In this document: positions 1 to 8,831 of the stretch, one piece after another | Layout of the letters: each line of letters begins with the position of its first letter | How positions within the stretch are numbered: position 1 is the first letter of the stretch | Assembly: GCA_021442845.1 (NCBI GenBank) | Contig: JABUSD010000355.1 | Location: 1 to 27,363 of the forward strand | Direction of reading: 5' to 3' | DNA from: Holdemanella sp. | GTDB taxonomy: Bacteria > Bacillota_I > Bacilli_A > Erysipelotrichales > Erysipelotrichaceae | DNA: 27,363 nt | The notes under the pieces: generated by a model | Database searches by the model: none | Told to the model about the DNA's origin: nothing | The model's input: only the letters and a program-made list of their open reading frames with translations | Made by a program: the position numbers and the translations under genes

Positions 1-14
1 TTCTCTTTTTTCTT

Positions 15-32
15 TATAATAGAAGCAAGGAG
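15..32 (+). promoter_or_regulatory. -10 box and ribosome binding site of the HD-domain gene
   Basis: A perfect TATAAT lies at 15-20 and an AAGGAG ribosome binding site at 27-32, nine bases before the ATG at 42. The -35 region would lie off the left edge, so only the -10 half of the promoter can be seen. Confidence 0.6.
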
Positions 33-41
33 ATTTTAGAA

Positions 42-515
42 ATGGAACGATATGAAAAATGTAAGGAATATGTATACGCAAACTTTTCAAAGATAGCCTA
101 TGAGCCTGTAAGAGTTGCTGCCTTTATCCATACCAATAGCGTCGATAATGCGATTACCCTGCTTGCGATTTCAAGAGGATTGAAACTGGAGCTTGCCCGC
201 ATTGCGGCTTTATTCCACGATTATTCACAATATGTAGAAAACTGTCCCCATAAGGATCATGCCCGTTTATCAACGCTGCATGCAAATCAGTATTTAAAGA
301 GTACAAACCTATTTAAGACAACGGAAATTGATGATATCTGTTTTGCGATTGCCCAGCATTCCCATAAGACAAGCTATGATTCCCCTCTTTGTGAAGCTTT
401 GAAAGATGCGGATGTATTCGCAAGATTTTTAGAGAATCCAACCATTAAGATGGAAGGCATAAGAAAAGAGCGCCTGCTGAATGCATGCGCTGATATTGAA
501 AAGGCTAAGCCGTAA
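42..515 (+). CDS. HD-domain metal-dependent phosphohydrolase (YqeK-like)
   Basis: A 157-residue protein with the HD-superfamily pattern: His30, the adjacent His59-Asp60 pair in FHDYSQY, histidines at 70, 73, 106 and 108, and Asp122/Asp124 in a KDADVFARF segment. These are the usual metal ligands of small HD phosphohydrolases that cleave nucleotides or phosphate esters. The length and layout fit the single-domain YqeK/HDIG-type group, but the substrate cannot be read from the sequence. The start is supported by a TATAAT box and an AAGGAG site just upstream. The 3' end overlaps the convergent 351-residue gene by 11 bases, and I see no terminator between them. No signal peptide or membrane segment is visible, so the protein should be cytoplasmic. 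Confidence 0.75.
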   Translation: MERYEKCKEYVYANFSKIAYEPVRVAAFIHTNSVDNAITLLAISRGLKLELARIAALFHDYSQYVENCPHKDHARLSTLHANQYLKSTNLFKTTEIDDICFAIAQHSHKTSYDSPLCEALKDADVFARFLENPTIKMEGIRKERLLNACADIEKAKP

Positions 516-1560
516 AATATTGATAATGCAGCTCGACCGTTCTGGCCAGCTGTTTTTTTATGGAATTAAATACAATTTCAAAGTTCTTTGCATCGAATAC
601 GATGATATCGATATAGGAATAGCTTTTTCCAATCGCTCCGCCTACTACCTTGGCACATTTCTTTTTTGTTAGGGCAAGATCGACTTTCTTAGATAGCTCC
701 TGTCTAAAAGTGGCATCCTCTTTGGTATCAAATGGATTCATAAAGTAGATATAGCCAAACTTTCCATCTTTTACCTCTAAATCGGCAAGTACATCTGTCT
801 TTTCTTCAATGGTTTCTTCAATCAGTTCAGGATGTGTTGTGAAGATCATTTTCATGTCCTTACGCAAGGAATCATGGGCAAAATCCTGCACTGGCTTATA
901 GACAGAATAGATATCCAATGGACTATCATATTCTTTCCATTTATTTGTCTGTACAATTGTCATTAACGTTTCATAGAAATCGGTCATGTTGCAGAATTTC
1001 ATATTGGAATCCGGATCATCAATATAATCGACACTGGCAAGATAGGCTTCATAAGCACATTGTCCAATCCCCAATTCTAAAAGATACATGCTCATTTCCT
1101 TCTTGTTTTCGGTATTGTCAATCAGATAATAGCCCGGGCAGTATACTTTCGCATGGATGAGCTGCTGATTGTCTGCCACTTCATAGAATACATAAAAATC
1201 CGAAAGATAATACGATTGATCTTTAATCTGTATACCTGCCATAATGGCCTTTGTGGATAATGGTGGAAGATAGGCATTCAAAATCCATGTATTCTTAATG
1301 ATGCCTGGTGCCATATCTACAAAGTATCGGGCAAGATACTGGCTGGTCTTATTGGGACCTGTATCAAATGTGCATTCAAAATCATCATAGAGATTTTCCA
1401 CAAAGAAATGACACCCTGTTAAAGTCATAGACAGTTCATCCAGTTCTTCAACTAGCGGATTCAATTCACCATAATTCTTTGTCACAAGACAGTCCTTTAA
1501 TGATTTTTCCATTTCCAGAAAACGGTTCCAGAATGCCTTTGCGTTTGTATATACACTCAT
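505..1560 (-). CDS. Conserved-looking hypothetical protein, last gene of the SUF operon
   Basis: A 351-residue soluble protein that I do not recognise. There is no signal peptide or membrane segment. The N-terminal region has an FWNRF motif near residue 10 followed by acidic helical sequence and an aromatic-rich block ending in a proline-rich strand (NAYLPPLS). This layout resembles uncharacterised bacterial proteins that begin with a similar FWnwF stretch, but I cannot assign a family. The C-terminal third alternates predicted strands and helices. Its start lies 3 bases after the stop of the 5-formyltetrahydrofolate cyclo-ligase gene, so it is probably co-transcribed with the SUF genes. The product may have a role connected to Fe-S or folate metabolism, but this rests on position alone. 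Confidence 0.6.
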   Translation of the reverse strand: MSVYTNAKAFWNRFLEMEKSLKDCLVTKNYGELNPLVEELDELSMTLTGCHFFVENLYDDFECTFDTGPNKTSQYLARYFVDMAPGIIKNTWILNAYLPPLSTKAIMAGIQIKDQSYYLSDFYVFYEVADNQQLIHAKVYCPGYYLIDNTENKKEMSMYLLELGIGQCAYEAYLASVDYIDDPDSNMKFCNMTDFYETLMTIVQTNKWKEYDSPLDIYSVYKPVQDFAHDSLRKDMKMIFTTHPELIEETIEEKTDVLADLEVKDGKFGYIYFMNPFDTKEDATFRQELSKKVDLALTKKKCAKVVGGAIGKSYSYIDIIVFDAKNFEIVFNSIKKQLARTVELHYQYFTA

Positions 1561-1563
1561 AAG

Positions 1564-2073
1564 TTATCTCCAGATTGTTCTTGTTTCCGTAATGATCAGA
1601 TCCATATCGATATCATTTGGCTTCTTTCTAATGGAAGGATCTTCCTGGCAATCAAAGGCAATGCCGATCTTGATAGCCTGGGTATTCTTTAGATATCTGT
1701 CATAATATCCTTTTCCATAGCCTATGCGATGTGTTTTATTGAATCCTACCAAAGGAATGATAATCACATCTAAATCGAGTGGATCGATTTTCTTTTTATT
1801 GGATGGCTCATAGGTATTGAAAATACCTTTATAGAGTTTCCCTGTAAACTTATAGAAGTTCAATGTTGTATTCTCTTCACAGATAGGAAGATAAAGATTC
1901 TTATATCGTTTAAAATCATCAAACACATTGACTTCCCCATTGATTGGTACATATAAGCCAACATTTCCATTGATAAAAGCCTCTAGCTTATCAACGATTG
2001 CTTCCTCTTTCTTTTCTCTATTTTCAACCTGTTGGCGAAGTTGAATCAATGTTTTTCTATCCAATGGAATCAC
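1564..2073 (-). CDS. 5-formyltetrahydrofolate cyclo-ligase
   Basis: A 169-residue protein of the 5-FTHF cyclo-ligase (MTHFS/YgfA) family, which converts 5-formyltetrahydrofolate to 5,10-methenyltetrahydrofolate using ATP. The diagnostic [11 protein letters not shown] nucleotide-binding motif is present near residue 118, preceded by a [11 protein letters not shown] strand. An N-terminal helix carries an Arg/Lys-rich stretch. The protein is slightly shorter than the usual 180-200 residues but keeps the core. The first bases overlap the end of sufB by 17 bases, which suggests translational coupling and membership of the SUF transcript. The product is cytoplasmic and works in one-carbon metabolism. 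Confidence 0.9.
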   Translation of the reverse strand: MIPLDRKTLIQLRQQVENREKKEEAIVDKLEAFINGNVGLYVPINGEVNVFDDFKRYKNLYLPICEENTTLNFYKFTGKLYKGIFNTYEPSNKKKIDPLDLDVIIIPLVGFNKTHRIGYGKGYYDRYLKNTQAIKIGIAFDCQEDPSIRKKPNDIDMDLIITETRTIWR

Positions 2074-3472
2074 TCATATCCAGCTGTAATAGACGATTCA
2101 ATTCCACCGCATATTCCATTGGAAGCTCTCTGGTAAACGGTTCTAAGAATCCCATTACAATCATTTCCGTTGCCTTTGCCCGTGATAGACCACGTGACAT
2201 CAGATAGAATACCTGTTCTTCGGAGATGTTTGAAACAGTTGCTTCATGTTCGATGGTTGAATCTTCGTTCATCATGATATTCGTTGGAATTGTGTCACTT
2301 GTTGATTTTGGATCCAGAATCAGCGTATCGCATTCCACCTTGCTCTTAGAGCCGGTTGCCTTTGGATTGTGACGGATCATTCCACGATAATTGGTTCTTC
2401 CTCCATTTTTAGAGATGGATTTAGAAATGATCTGGCTGGATGTATTTGGGGCAAGATGAATCATCTTGGAACCGGAATCAATCTTCTGGATTCCATCGCC
2501 AACGGCAATTGTGATACATGTACCCTTTGCATTTTCACCAGCTAATATACATGTTGGATATTTCATCGTAACAAGCGAACCAACGTTTCCATCTACCCAT
2601 TCCATGGATCCGCCTTCTTCCACTCTAGCACGCTGGGTAACCAGGTTATAGATATTCTTAGACCAGTTCTGAATGGTTGTATAACGGCATTTTGCGTTTT
2701 TTAACACCACGATTTCAACAACACCAGCATGTAATGAATCCTTTGAATAGCTTGGGGCTGTACATCCTTCTACATAATGGATATCGGACCCTTCATCAAC
2801 GATGATTAAAGTTCTTTCAAACTGGGCCATTCTTTCCGAGTTGATACGGAAATAGGACTGCAGCGGTTTTTCAAGTTTAACCCCTGGTGGTACATAGATA
2901 AACGAACCACCCGACCATACAGCTCCATTCAAAGCTGAGAATTTATTGTCATTGTATGGAATGACGGTATCAAAATACTTCTTAAAGATATCTGGATGTT
3001 CTCTTAATCCACTATCAATATCTAAAAAGATGACACCTTTTTCTTCTACCTCTTCCAGCATGTTGTGATAGACAACTTCGGATTCGTATTGGGCAGATGC
3101 CCCTGCCAGAAATTTTCTTTCCGCTTCTGGTATCCCTAATCGTTCAAATGTATTTTTGATTGTTTCAGGAACTTCATCCCAGTCATTGGTTTTCTTATCA
3201 CTTGGACGACTATAATATGTATAATCATCAAAATCCATTGTGCTTAAATCAATACCCCATGTTGGCATTGGCTTTTCATTAAAGCACTTTAAGGATTGCA
3301 GACGATATTCTAACATCCATTCAGGTTCGCCTTTAACGGCTGAAATTTCTCTTACAATTTCCTCCGTTAATCCTTTCCCTGTCTCAAAGACGGCTTCATA
3401 TTCATCCTGAAAATCGCCATCAGCTGAAAGTGATATATTTTTAGCTTCCTCATTCATTGGAATCACCTTCAC
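2057..3472 (-). CDS. sufB: SufB, Fe-S cluster scaffold subunit
   Basis: A 471-residue SufB, the scaffold on which Fe-S clusters are assembled in the SufBCD complex. It has the expected length and the SufB core: a [15 protein letters not shown] region, a right-handed beta-helix middle with YVEGCTAP, and the C-terminal family signature of the type [13 protein letters not shown] followed by [15 protein letters not shown]. The start overlaps the 3' end of sufU by 23 bases and the end overlaps the cyclo-ligase gene by 17 bases. It acts in the cytosol, receives sulfur from SufS through SufU, and works with the ATPase SufC. Confidence 0.97.
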   Translation of the reverse strand: MKVIPMNEEAKNISLSADGDFQDEYEAVFETGKGLTEEIVREISAVKGEPEWMLEYRLQSLKCFNEKPMPTWGIDLSTMDFDDYTYYSRPSDKKTNDWDEVPETIKNTFERLGIPEAERKFLAGASAQYESEVVYHNMLEEVEEKGVIFLDIDSGLREHPDIFKKYFDTVIPYNDNKFSALNGAVWSGGSFIYVPPGVKLEKPLQSYFRINSERMAQFERTLIIVDEGSDIHYVEGCTAPSYSKDSLHAGVVEIVVLKNAKCRYTTIQNWSKNIYNLVTQRARVEEGGSMEWVDGNVGSLVTMKYPTCILAGENAKGTCITIAVGDGIQKIDSGSKMIHLAPNTSSQIISKSISKNGGRTNYRGMIRHNPKATGSKSKVECDTLILDPKSTSDTIPTNIMMNEDSTIEHEATVSNISEEQVFYLMSRGLSRAKATEMIVMGFLEPFTRELPMEYAVELNRLLQLDMSDSIG

Positions 3473-3893
3473 TTTCCTTTAACATTTCACGAAGCGCTTT
3501 CCATCCAATTGTGGCACAGTTAATGCGGTTTGCCTGTTTCCCAACGCCCTGGAAGGCAATGGCTTCCTCTAATAAATCTTCATCAAATTCTTTCTGGTCA
3601 ATCATTGAAAAATAGTTATCAACGATTTCCTTTGCTTCCCTTACGCTTTTATCAACGACAAGTTCTGTCATGATAGACGTCGAAGAGGTTGCGATTGTGC
3701 AGGCTGTTCCATCAAAGCGGCAGTCCTTGATTGTTCCATCTTCGATTTTTGCCTGTACAGTTATATCATCAATACATGAATCACTTGCCATATGTCTTGA
3801 TAGATATCCATTGTCATCCACCAGTTCCTTATTGCGAGGATATTCATAGTGATCCATGATAATTTCTCTTAATAAACTAGGATCAATTGCCAT
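3450..3893 (-). CDS. sufU: SufU, zinc-dependent sulfurtransferase
   Basis: A 147-residue SufU, the protein that accepts persulfide sulfur from SufS in Gram-positive SUF systems. The zinc-binding residues are Cys40, Asp42, Cys65 and Cys126, which match the spacing known for Bacillus SufU (41, 43, 66, 128). The N-terminal [15 protein letters not shown] motif is typical of the IscU/SufU fold. The insert between the second and third cysteines that separates SufU from IscU is present. The gene starts 12 bases after the sufS stop and overlaps sufB. Confidence 0.96.
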   Translation of the reverse strand: MAIDPSLLREIIMDHYEYPRNKELVDDNGYLSRHMASDSCIDDITVQAKIEDGTIKDCRFDGTACTIATSSTSIMTELVVDKSVREAKEIVDNYFSMIDQKEFDEDLLEEAIAFQGVGKQANRINCATIGWKALREMLKESEGDSNE

Positions 3894-3905
3894 AAAGACT
3901 CCTTT

Positions 3906-5144
3906 CTAGAAGAAAATGTTAATGCAGTTTGCCATTGTGACCGTTTTAAGCTGTTCTACAAAATAATCAATTTCTTCCTTTGTGTTATAGAAATAGAAGC
4001 TAGCACGAATGGTACCCGGTGCTCCAAGAATATCCGGTAATAGCTTCGCACAGTGCTGTCCTGAACGGACCGCAATTCCTTTTGTGTTTAAATAGCTTGC
4101 GACATCCTGAGAGAAAATCATCTTGCCATTGTCCATCATATTGAATGTTACAATTCCACTCTCTGAATTTCGATTATAGACAATCAGATTCTCCATATCT
4201 TTTGTCTTTTCAAGGAAATACTTCTTTAATTCAACTTCATAAGCATGAATCTTATCTTTGCCAATGGAATCGATATAATCCATAGCTGCCTTCATTCCTA
4301 ATACAGCTTCGATTGGCTGTGTTCCACTTTCAAATTTTAATGGGGAATCCTTCAATACCAGATCGCATTTTGTATAGCGTGCATTGGATTCTCCACCATA
4401 GAAGACAGGTTCCAATACATCGAGATATTTCTTCTTTCCATATAGGACACCAATTCCGGTTGGCCCACACATCTTATGTGCACTCAAGGCAAAGAAATCC
4501 ACATCCAGATCCTGTACATCAATTGGTAAATGTGGTGTACTCTGGGCTCCATCTACAACGACAAGGATATCTCTTTCATGACAGATCTTTACGATTTCCT
4601 TAACAGGTGCCTCAAAGCCAAGGACATTGGATACCTGGGCAAAGGCAACTACCTTTACATTGTCATGAAGGGCTTTCTTAAAGTTTTCTACCGTAATCTT
4701 TCCTTCTTCATCCAAAGGGATAAATTCCACATTAACCCCTTTATCTTTGCCTGCCTGAGTCCATGGCAGATAGCTGGATGCATGTTCACTTTCATCACTT
4801 AAGACAACATCGCCTTCCTTAAGAAACTGGCGTGTTACCATGATCGCTACTTCATTTAGTCCCATGCTGCTTCCTGATGTGAATACAATTTCAGATACAT
4901 CGGCTGCATTCAGATACTTCTGGGCACGCTTTCTAGCGCCTTCAAAGGCTTCATCCACCTGCCCGCTCATTTCATAATCACCACGGTGCGCATTGGCTCC
5001 TAAATATGTATAATAATTTACAACCGCATCAATCACCGGCTGTGGTTTTAATGTCGTTGCCCCATTATCAAAATATACCAAAGGGCATCCACCCATTGTT
5101 CTTCTTAAAATTGGAAAGTCCTGACGAATTTTATTGTTGTCCAT
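3906..5144 (-). CDS. sufS: SufS, group II cysteine desulfurase
   Basis: A PLP-dependent cysteine desulfurase that supplies sulfur for Fe-S assembly. Counting from the ATG at 5144 it has 412 residues, with Lys224 in SAHKMCGPTG as the PLP lysine, His121 in the ESEHASS segment, and Cys365 in RSGQHCAK as the persulfide cysteine. I chose this ATG because MDNNKIRQDFPIL matches the usual SufS start. An in-frame GTG at 5174 would only add ten unrelated residues. From this start the gene overlaps the sufD end by 14 bases. The short extra tail after the normal family end (around MANCINIFF) is a minor oddity. Confidence 0.96.
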   Translation of the reverse strand: MDNNKIRQDFPILRRTMGGCPLVYFDNGATTLKPQPVIDAVVNYYTYLGANAHRGDYEMSGQVDEAFEGARKRAQKYLNAADVSEIVFTSGSSMGLNEVAIMVTRQFLKEGDVVLSDESEHASSYLPWTQAGKDKGVNVEFIPLDEEGKITVENFKKALHDNVKVVAFAQVSNVLGFEAPVKEIVKICHERDILVVVDGAQSTPHLPIDVQDLDVDFFALSAHKMCGPTGIGVLYGKKKYLDVLEPVFYGGESNARYTKCDLVLKDSPLKFESGTQPIEAVLGMKAAMDYIDSIGKDKIHAYEVELKKYFLEKTKDMENLIVYNRNSESGIVTFNMMDNGKMIFSQDVASYLNTKGIAVRSGQHCAKLLPDILGAPGTIRASFYFYNTKEEIDYFVEQLKTVTMANCINIFF

Positions 5145-5928
5145 ACAATCCCACTTTCCTTTCCATCTCTTCACGAATTGACAGCTTCAATTCTTCATCT
5201 TCAACAAAATCGATGACTGGTAAGAAATACCCAACACTTAATAAACCTAATGCCTGTTTTACAGACAAACCTCTTGATTGCAGATAATACAGCTGATTTT
5301 CATCGGGCTGTCCAATTGTCAGGGCATGACTTGCCTTCACATTGTTTTCATCGATTAGAAGCAGTGGTACTACTTTAGCACTGTGCTTCTTTCCTAATGT
5401 AAGCACTCTTGTTGCCTGATGGGATTGAGCTTCTATGCATCCCTTACGGATATTTCCATTGGCAACCATCTCATATTTTCCTTCATCAAAAAGAACAGCA
5501 AAGTTATGCATCAATCCTTCTGTATGAGAAGCAAAATGCTCGACTTCCATATTCCCTTTTTTCATTTGTTTTCCAAGGCATAACTGTGCGGACCAGATTT
5601 CAAAATGAGATCCTTCCTTATTCATATTTGTCTTCTGATTCCAGTTAAGTCCTGCATCCTGTAAATCCAATACGCCCATTTTACAATTGGCGAACTCTTC
5701 CATATCAACTGTAACATCCAATGTGCAATCCCTGGTTGCATGATTTAAAATCAAAACCTGTACATTGGCACTGTCTTCAACCTTCATATGCAGATTAAAA
5801 TCGTTGCAGTCTTCCTTTAATTCCACAAAGATATTTCCTTTGGAAAAGGAAGATATGATCCACTCTGCATGTTGTGTGGAAGAGATTTCCTGTTTGTTCT
5901 GAAATGTTCCACTAAAAATCTGAGCCAT
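5131..5928 (-). CDS. sufD: SufD, Fe-S assembly complex subunit (short form)
   Basis: A 265-residue SufD, partner of SufB and SufC in the Fe-S scaffold complex. The C-terminal half carries the family pattern: KASHALTIGQPDENQLYYLQ followed by SRGLSVKQALGLLSVGY. The preceding sequence fits the beta-helix repeats. It is markedly shorter than the roughly 400-440 residues usual for SufD; the missing part is the N-terminal helical domain and some beta-helix turns. No frameshift or broken start is visible: the gene begins 2 bases after sufC and reads through cleanly. A genuinely short lineage-specific SufD is therefore more likely than a pseudogene. Confidence 0.9.
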   Translation of the reverse strand: MAQIFSGTFQNKQEISSTQHAEWIISSFSKGNIFVELKEDCNDFNLHMKVEDSANVQVLILNHATRDCTLDVTVDMEEFANCKMGVLDLQDAGLNWNQKTNMNKEGSHFEIWSAQLCLGKQMKKGNMEVEHFASHTEGLMHNFAVLFDEGKYEMVANGNIRKGCIEAQSHQATRVLTLGKKHSAKVVPLLLIDENNVKASHALTIGQPDENQLYYLQSRGLSVKQALGLLSVGYFLPVIDFVEDEELKLSIREEMERKVGLYGQQ

Positions 5929-5930
5929 AA

Positions 5931-6746
5931 TTACGCCACCTTTTTAGCTCCGCACACACCTAATGAAATAGGTGCTTTCTTCTCTTCTTTGACTAAGGAA
6001 ACATCATATTCCTTTTCAATCCATTCATATCCTTCTGTATCAACCTTTTCAACTAATGATGCATCTCCCGATACAACAATTCTTCCATCCACAAGGATAT
6101 GGGCATGCGTTGGCTGTAGATATTCATAGAAACGTGCATAGTGGGATACAATCAGCAATCCCATTCCCGTTTCCTTCTGGCATTCGTTGATGGCATCAGA
6201 AACGATTTTAATGGCATCTACATCCAATCCGGAATCAATTTCATCTAGCATCGCAATCGATGGCTTTAACATCATCATCTGCACGATTTCATTGCGTTTC
6301 TTTTCTCCTCCTGAGAATCCATCGTTCAAGAAACGGTGGGCTAAATCCGGTTTCATATCCAGACGGGCAATGGCTTTATCCATTTCCTTGATGAATTTGA
6401 ATAAGCTGATCGGCTTTTCCTGTCTGGCGTTGATTGCACTTCTTAAGAAATCCGAGTTTGTAACTCCTGAGATTTCACTTGGATATTGCATACCCAGAAA
6501 TAAACCTGCCTTGCTTCTTTCATTGACTTCCATCTCGAGAACATTCTTCCCATCCAATGTGATTGTTCCTTCTGTTATTGTATATTTTGGATTTCCCATT
6601 ATAGCGGCAAGCAATGTTGATTTTCCGTTTCCATTCGGTCCCATAAGGGCATGTCTTTCATTGGAACGGATCGTTAAATATAAACCTTTTAATATTTCTT
6701 TATCTTCTACGGATACATGAAGATTTTCAATCACTAATTCTGACAT
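5931..6746 (-). CDS. sufC: SufC, Fe-S assembly ATPase
   Basis: A 271-residue ABC-type ATPase of the SUF system. Walker A is GPNGNGKST at about residues 36-44, the signature is FSGGEKKR at 144-151, and Walker B is IAMLDEIDSGLD near 164-175. The H-loop histidine sits in IVSHYARF. The protein is about 20 residues longer than typical SufC because of a C-terminal extension rich in Lys and Glu that ends near GVCGAKKVA. It is the first gene of the operon, with an AAGGATG ribosome binding site and a promoter just upstream. Confidence 0.97.
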   Translation of the reverse strand: MSELVIENLHVSVEDKEILKGLYLTIRSNERHALMGPNGNGKSTLLAAIMGNPKYTITEGTITLDGKNVLEMEVNERSKAGLFLGMQYPSEISGVTNSDFLRSAINARQEKPISLFKFIKEMDKAIARLDMKPDLAHRFLNDGFSGGEKKRNEIVQMMMLKPSIAMLDEIDSGLDVDAIKIVSDAINECQKETGMGLLIVSHYARFYEYLQPTHAHILVDGRIVVSGDASLVEKVDTEGYEWIEKEYDVSLVKEEKKAPISLGVCGAKKVA

Positions 6747-6772
6747 ATTTCATCCTTCTTTCCTGCTAATCT

Positions 6773-6801
6773 ATATTAACAAAAAAGGAAATAAATCTCA
6801 A
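6773..6801 (-). promoter_or_regulatory. Candidate sufC operon promoter
   Basis: On the minus strand a TTGAGA -35 box (6796-6801) and a TAATAT -10 box (6773-6778) are separated by 17 bases. Transcription would start near 6766, giving a leader of about 20 bases before the sufC ATG. No riboswitch fits in that space. Confidence 0.5.
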
Positions 6802-6821
6802 TTGATACATCTCGTGGTTCA

Positions 6822-6850
6822 TTGCATTTTTTTGATAATAATCGTATAAT
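6822..6850 (+). promoter_or_regulatory. Candidate promoter of the PrsA-like gene pair
   Basis: A perfect TATAAT (-10) at 6845-6850 is preceded, 17 bases upstream, by a weak TTGCAT (-35) at 6822-6827. The promoter is close to the divergent sufC promoter. An AGGAGG ribosome binding site at 6868-6873 precedes the ATG at 6880. Confidence 0.55.
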
Positions 6851-6879
6851 TTTAATATTCGGAAATCAGGAGGTACTAT

Positions 6880-7887
6880 ATGCCAGATTTTATTAAAGAC
6901 AACTGGTTTGTTGGTGTTATTGCCATCATCATGATCGCATTTGTAGGTTTCTTCATTTATGACGGAAACAAATACAATGTATCATCGAAATCAGCGGATG
7001 GAAAAGATGTACTTGCCACATTAGATGGTGAAGCCATTACAGCTGAAGATTTCTTCAATGAAGAAAAAGATTTTGATGGAAGTGTGCTATACAACCTATA
7101 TAAAAATGCTGTAATTGCACAATCCGTTAAAGTGACAGATGAAATGAAAGACGAAGCCAAAGAAATGGAATCAACAATTCGTTCCAATGTTAAGAGTTCG
7201 TATGGAGAAGATTATGAAGTGACAATTGCAGCTGAACTTGCAAGCTATGGATTCACGGGAAATTCTGCACTTTATGATTACTGCTTAAATAGCATTATGG
7301 AAAAAGAACTTAATTTTACATATGTTACGGATAACTTCGATGCCTTAAAGGCAAATGTAGAAGCACAAAGTCCTCGTACAATCTCTATCATCACTATGAC
7401 AGTATCTGATGCAGAAAATCTTACCGATGAAGAAAAGACAAAGAAGGAAAACATCGATAAGGAAATCAAGGACGGTTCCTTTGAAAGTGCTGCAACAGCT
7501 TTCTCCGATGACACGACAACAGCTCCAAACAAAGGCTTTTATGGTTATGTAGATAAGTCCGATACAACATTGGATACGAACTTGCTGGATGCTGCAATCA
7601 AGACCGAAAAAGGAAAGACATCGGATTGGGTAACTGTAGTAAATGAAAGTACTGGTACAACAACACTGTATAGAGTCTATGTCAATGAAACCGATGTCAA
7701 GACATTGTTTGAATCAGAAGATGAGGATGTTTCAAGTTCTGTCCTTTATGCATTCCTTGAACACAATGCAAACCTTGATTTAGATGTCATTGATTTCTAT
7801 GCTTCTAAATTGAAGATTGAATTCAAAGACGAAGATGCAAAGAAGAAAATTGATGCATATATCAATTCAATGAAAGTAGGTGAATAG
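6880..7887 (+). CDS. Membrane-anchored PrsA/SurA-like foldase
   Basis: A 335-residue protein with one N-terminal membrane segment (about residues 8-27) and a large acidic, Thr/Ser-rich extracytoplasmic part. After the anchor comes a SurA_N-like start (VLATLDGEAITAEDFFNEE) and long helices. A degenerate parvulin-like section runs from about residue 165 (PRTISIITMTV), with FESAATAFSDD and GFYGYVDKSD resembling parvulin strands. The usual AxHIL-type active-site strand is not well kept, so prolyl isomerase activity is uncertain and a chaperone-only role is possible. The next gene starts 2 bases after the stop. Unlike most PrsA proteins it lacks a lipobox. Confidence 0.65.
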   Translation: MPDFIKDNWFVGVIAIIMIAFVGFFIYDGNKYNVSSKSADGKDVLATLDGEAITAEDFFNEEKDFDGSVLYNLYKNAVIAQSVKVTDEMKDEAKEMESTIRSNVKSSYGEDYEVTIAAELASYGFTGNSALYDYCLNSIMEKELNFTYVTDNFDALKANVEAQSPRTISIITMTVSDAENLTDEEKTKKENIDKEIKDGSFESAATAFSDDTTTAPNKGFYGYVDKSDTTLDTNLLDAAIKTEKGKTSDWVTVVNESTGTTTLYRVYVNETDVKTLFESEDEDVSSSVLYAFLEHNANLDLDVIDFYASKLKIEFKDEDAKKKIDAYINSMKVGE

Positions 7888-7889
7888 CA

Positions 7890-8801
7890 ATGAAAAAGTT
7901 CGCATTAGCTTTAATCTCATGTTCATTGCTTCTAGCTGGATGTGGAAGTGCTACAACAAATCTTCAGAACAAGAATGATGTCATCATGACAATTGGTGAT
8001 ACAACCATCACATTGGGTGATGAATACGAATGTGATAAGCTTTCCAATGGAAGTACAATGGTTATGGAGATTGTGAAAAAGAAAGTCTATGACAAAAATG
8101 TAGAAATCACAGATGAAATCAAGGAAGAAGCGAATAAGCAATATGAAGAATTATTGACTTATTATACCGATTTAGAAAGCCAGCTTATTTCCCTTGGATA
8201 TAAGGATAAAGATGATTATATCAACCGTGTCCTAATGGGAAGTGCACAAAGCACAGCCCTTACAAAGAAATACTTTGAAGACAACAAAGAAGAAATCAGA
8301 ACAACATATAAGCCAAGTGTAGCTAAGATTCTTGAATGCGATGATGAAGAAACCGCAAAGAAAGCTTTACAGGCATTAAAGGATGGAACCGACCCGGAAG
8401 AAGTCTATAACACATATAAGAGTGCCGATGCTACCTATACAAATGCAGATACAGTCATCACAACAAATCTTACCCTGCCAACACGTTTGATCAACACTTT
8501 ATATGAAGCCGAAAAAACAGGGGTTATTGATGAAGTCTTCAAGTTTGATGGAGAAGAAGAAGTCAACTACCTATATTCTTATGTAGCTATTCTAGTTGAC
8601 AATGATTATGATAAAATCCTTTCTCAGGTTATGGATTCTATCATAGCTTCGGATACAGAAATCAATGATAAGGCGCTTCTTTACTATCTAAAGAAATACG
8701 ATTTCAAGATTCATGATCAGGATATCTTCGATTATATGAAGGTGAATACACCTAAATATCTTGTATCACACCCTGAATTAGCAGAAACAGAAACAGAATA
8801 A
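7890..8801 (+). CDS. PrsA-like extracytoplasmic foldase lipoprotein
   Basis: A 303-residue predicted lipoprotein. The N-terminus has a short signal peptide with a clear LLAGC lipobox, which places the mature N-terminal cysteine at about residue 18. The following sequence (DVIMTIGDTTITLGDEYE) is the PrsA/SurA N-terminal pattern. A helical region with VLMGSAQSTALTKKYFEDN follows, then a reduced parvulin-like segment around ILECDDEETAKKALQALKDG. It should sit on the outer face of the membrane and help secreted proteins fold. It is paired with the upstream membrane-anchored homologue and probably co-transcribed. Whether the parvulin part is active cannot be judged. Confidence 0.75.
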   Translation: MKKFALALISCSLLLAGCGSATTNLQNKNDVIMTIGDTTITLGDEYECDKLSNGSTMVMEIVKKKVYDKNVEITDEIKEEANKQYEELLTYYTDLESQLISLGYKDKDDYINRVLMGSAQSTALTKKYFEDNKEEIRTTYKPSVAKILECDDEETAKKALQALKDGTDPEEVYNTYKSADATYTNADTVITTNLTLPTRLINTLYEAEKTGVIDEVFKFDGEEEVNYLYSYVAILVDNDYDKILSQVMDSIIASDTEINDKALLYYLKKYDFKIHDQDIFDYMKVNTPKYLVSHPELAETETE

Positions 8802-8806
8802 AAATT

Positions 8807-8831
8807 AGCTGCAGAATTACCTGCAGCTTTT
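8807..8831. terminator. Bidirectional hairpin terminator
   Basis: An 8-bp perfect stem AGCTGCAG/CTGCAGCT (8807-8814 and 8821-8828) with a 6-base loop is followed by a T run on the plus strand and preceded by AAAA, which is a T run on the minus strand. It separates the PrsA-like genes from the convergent type VII cluster. Confidence 0.8.

Noticed and set aside
5145..5174. GTG start for SufS at 5174
   Set aside because: It would add ten residues unrelated to SufS and deepen the overlap with sufD. The ATG at 5144 gives the normal N-terminus.
6187..6720. A 177-codon plus-strand frame opposite sufC
   Set aside because: It is the antisense of a conserved ATPase gene, and the sequence has no recognisable motifs.
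6747..6879. Riboswitch or T-box between sufC and the PrsA-like gene
   Set aside because: Both leaders are too short, and the region is explained by two divergent promoters and ribosome binding sites.
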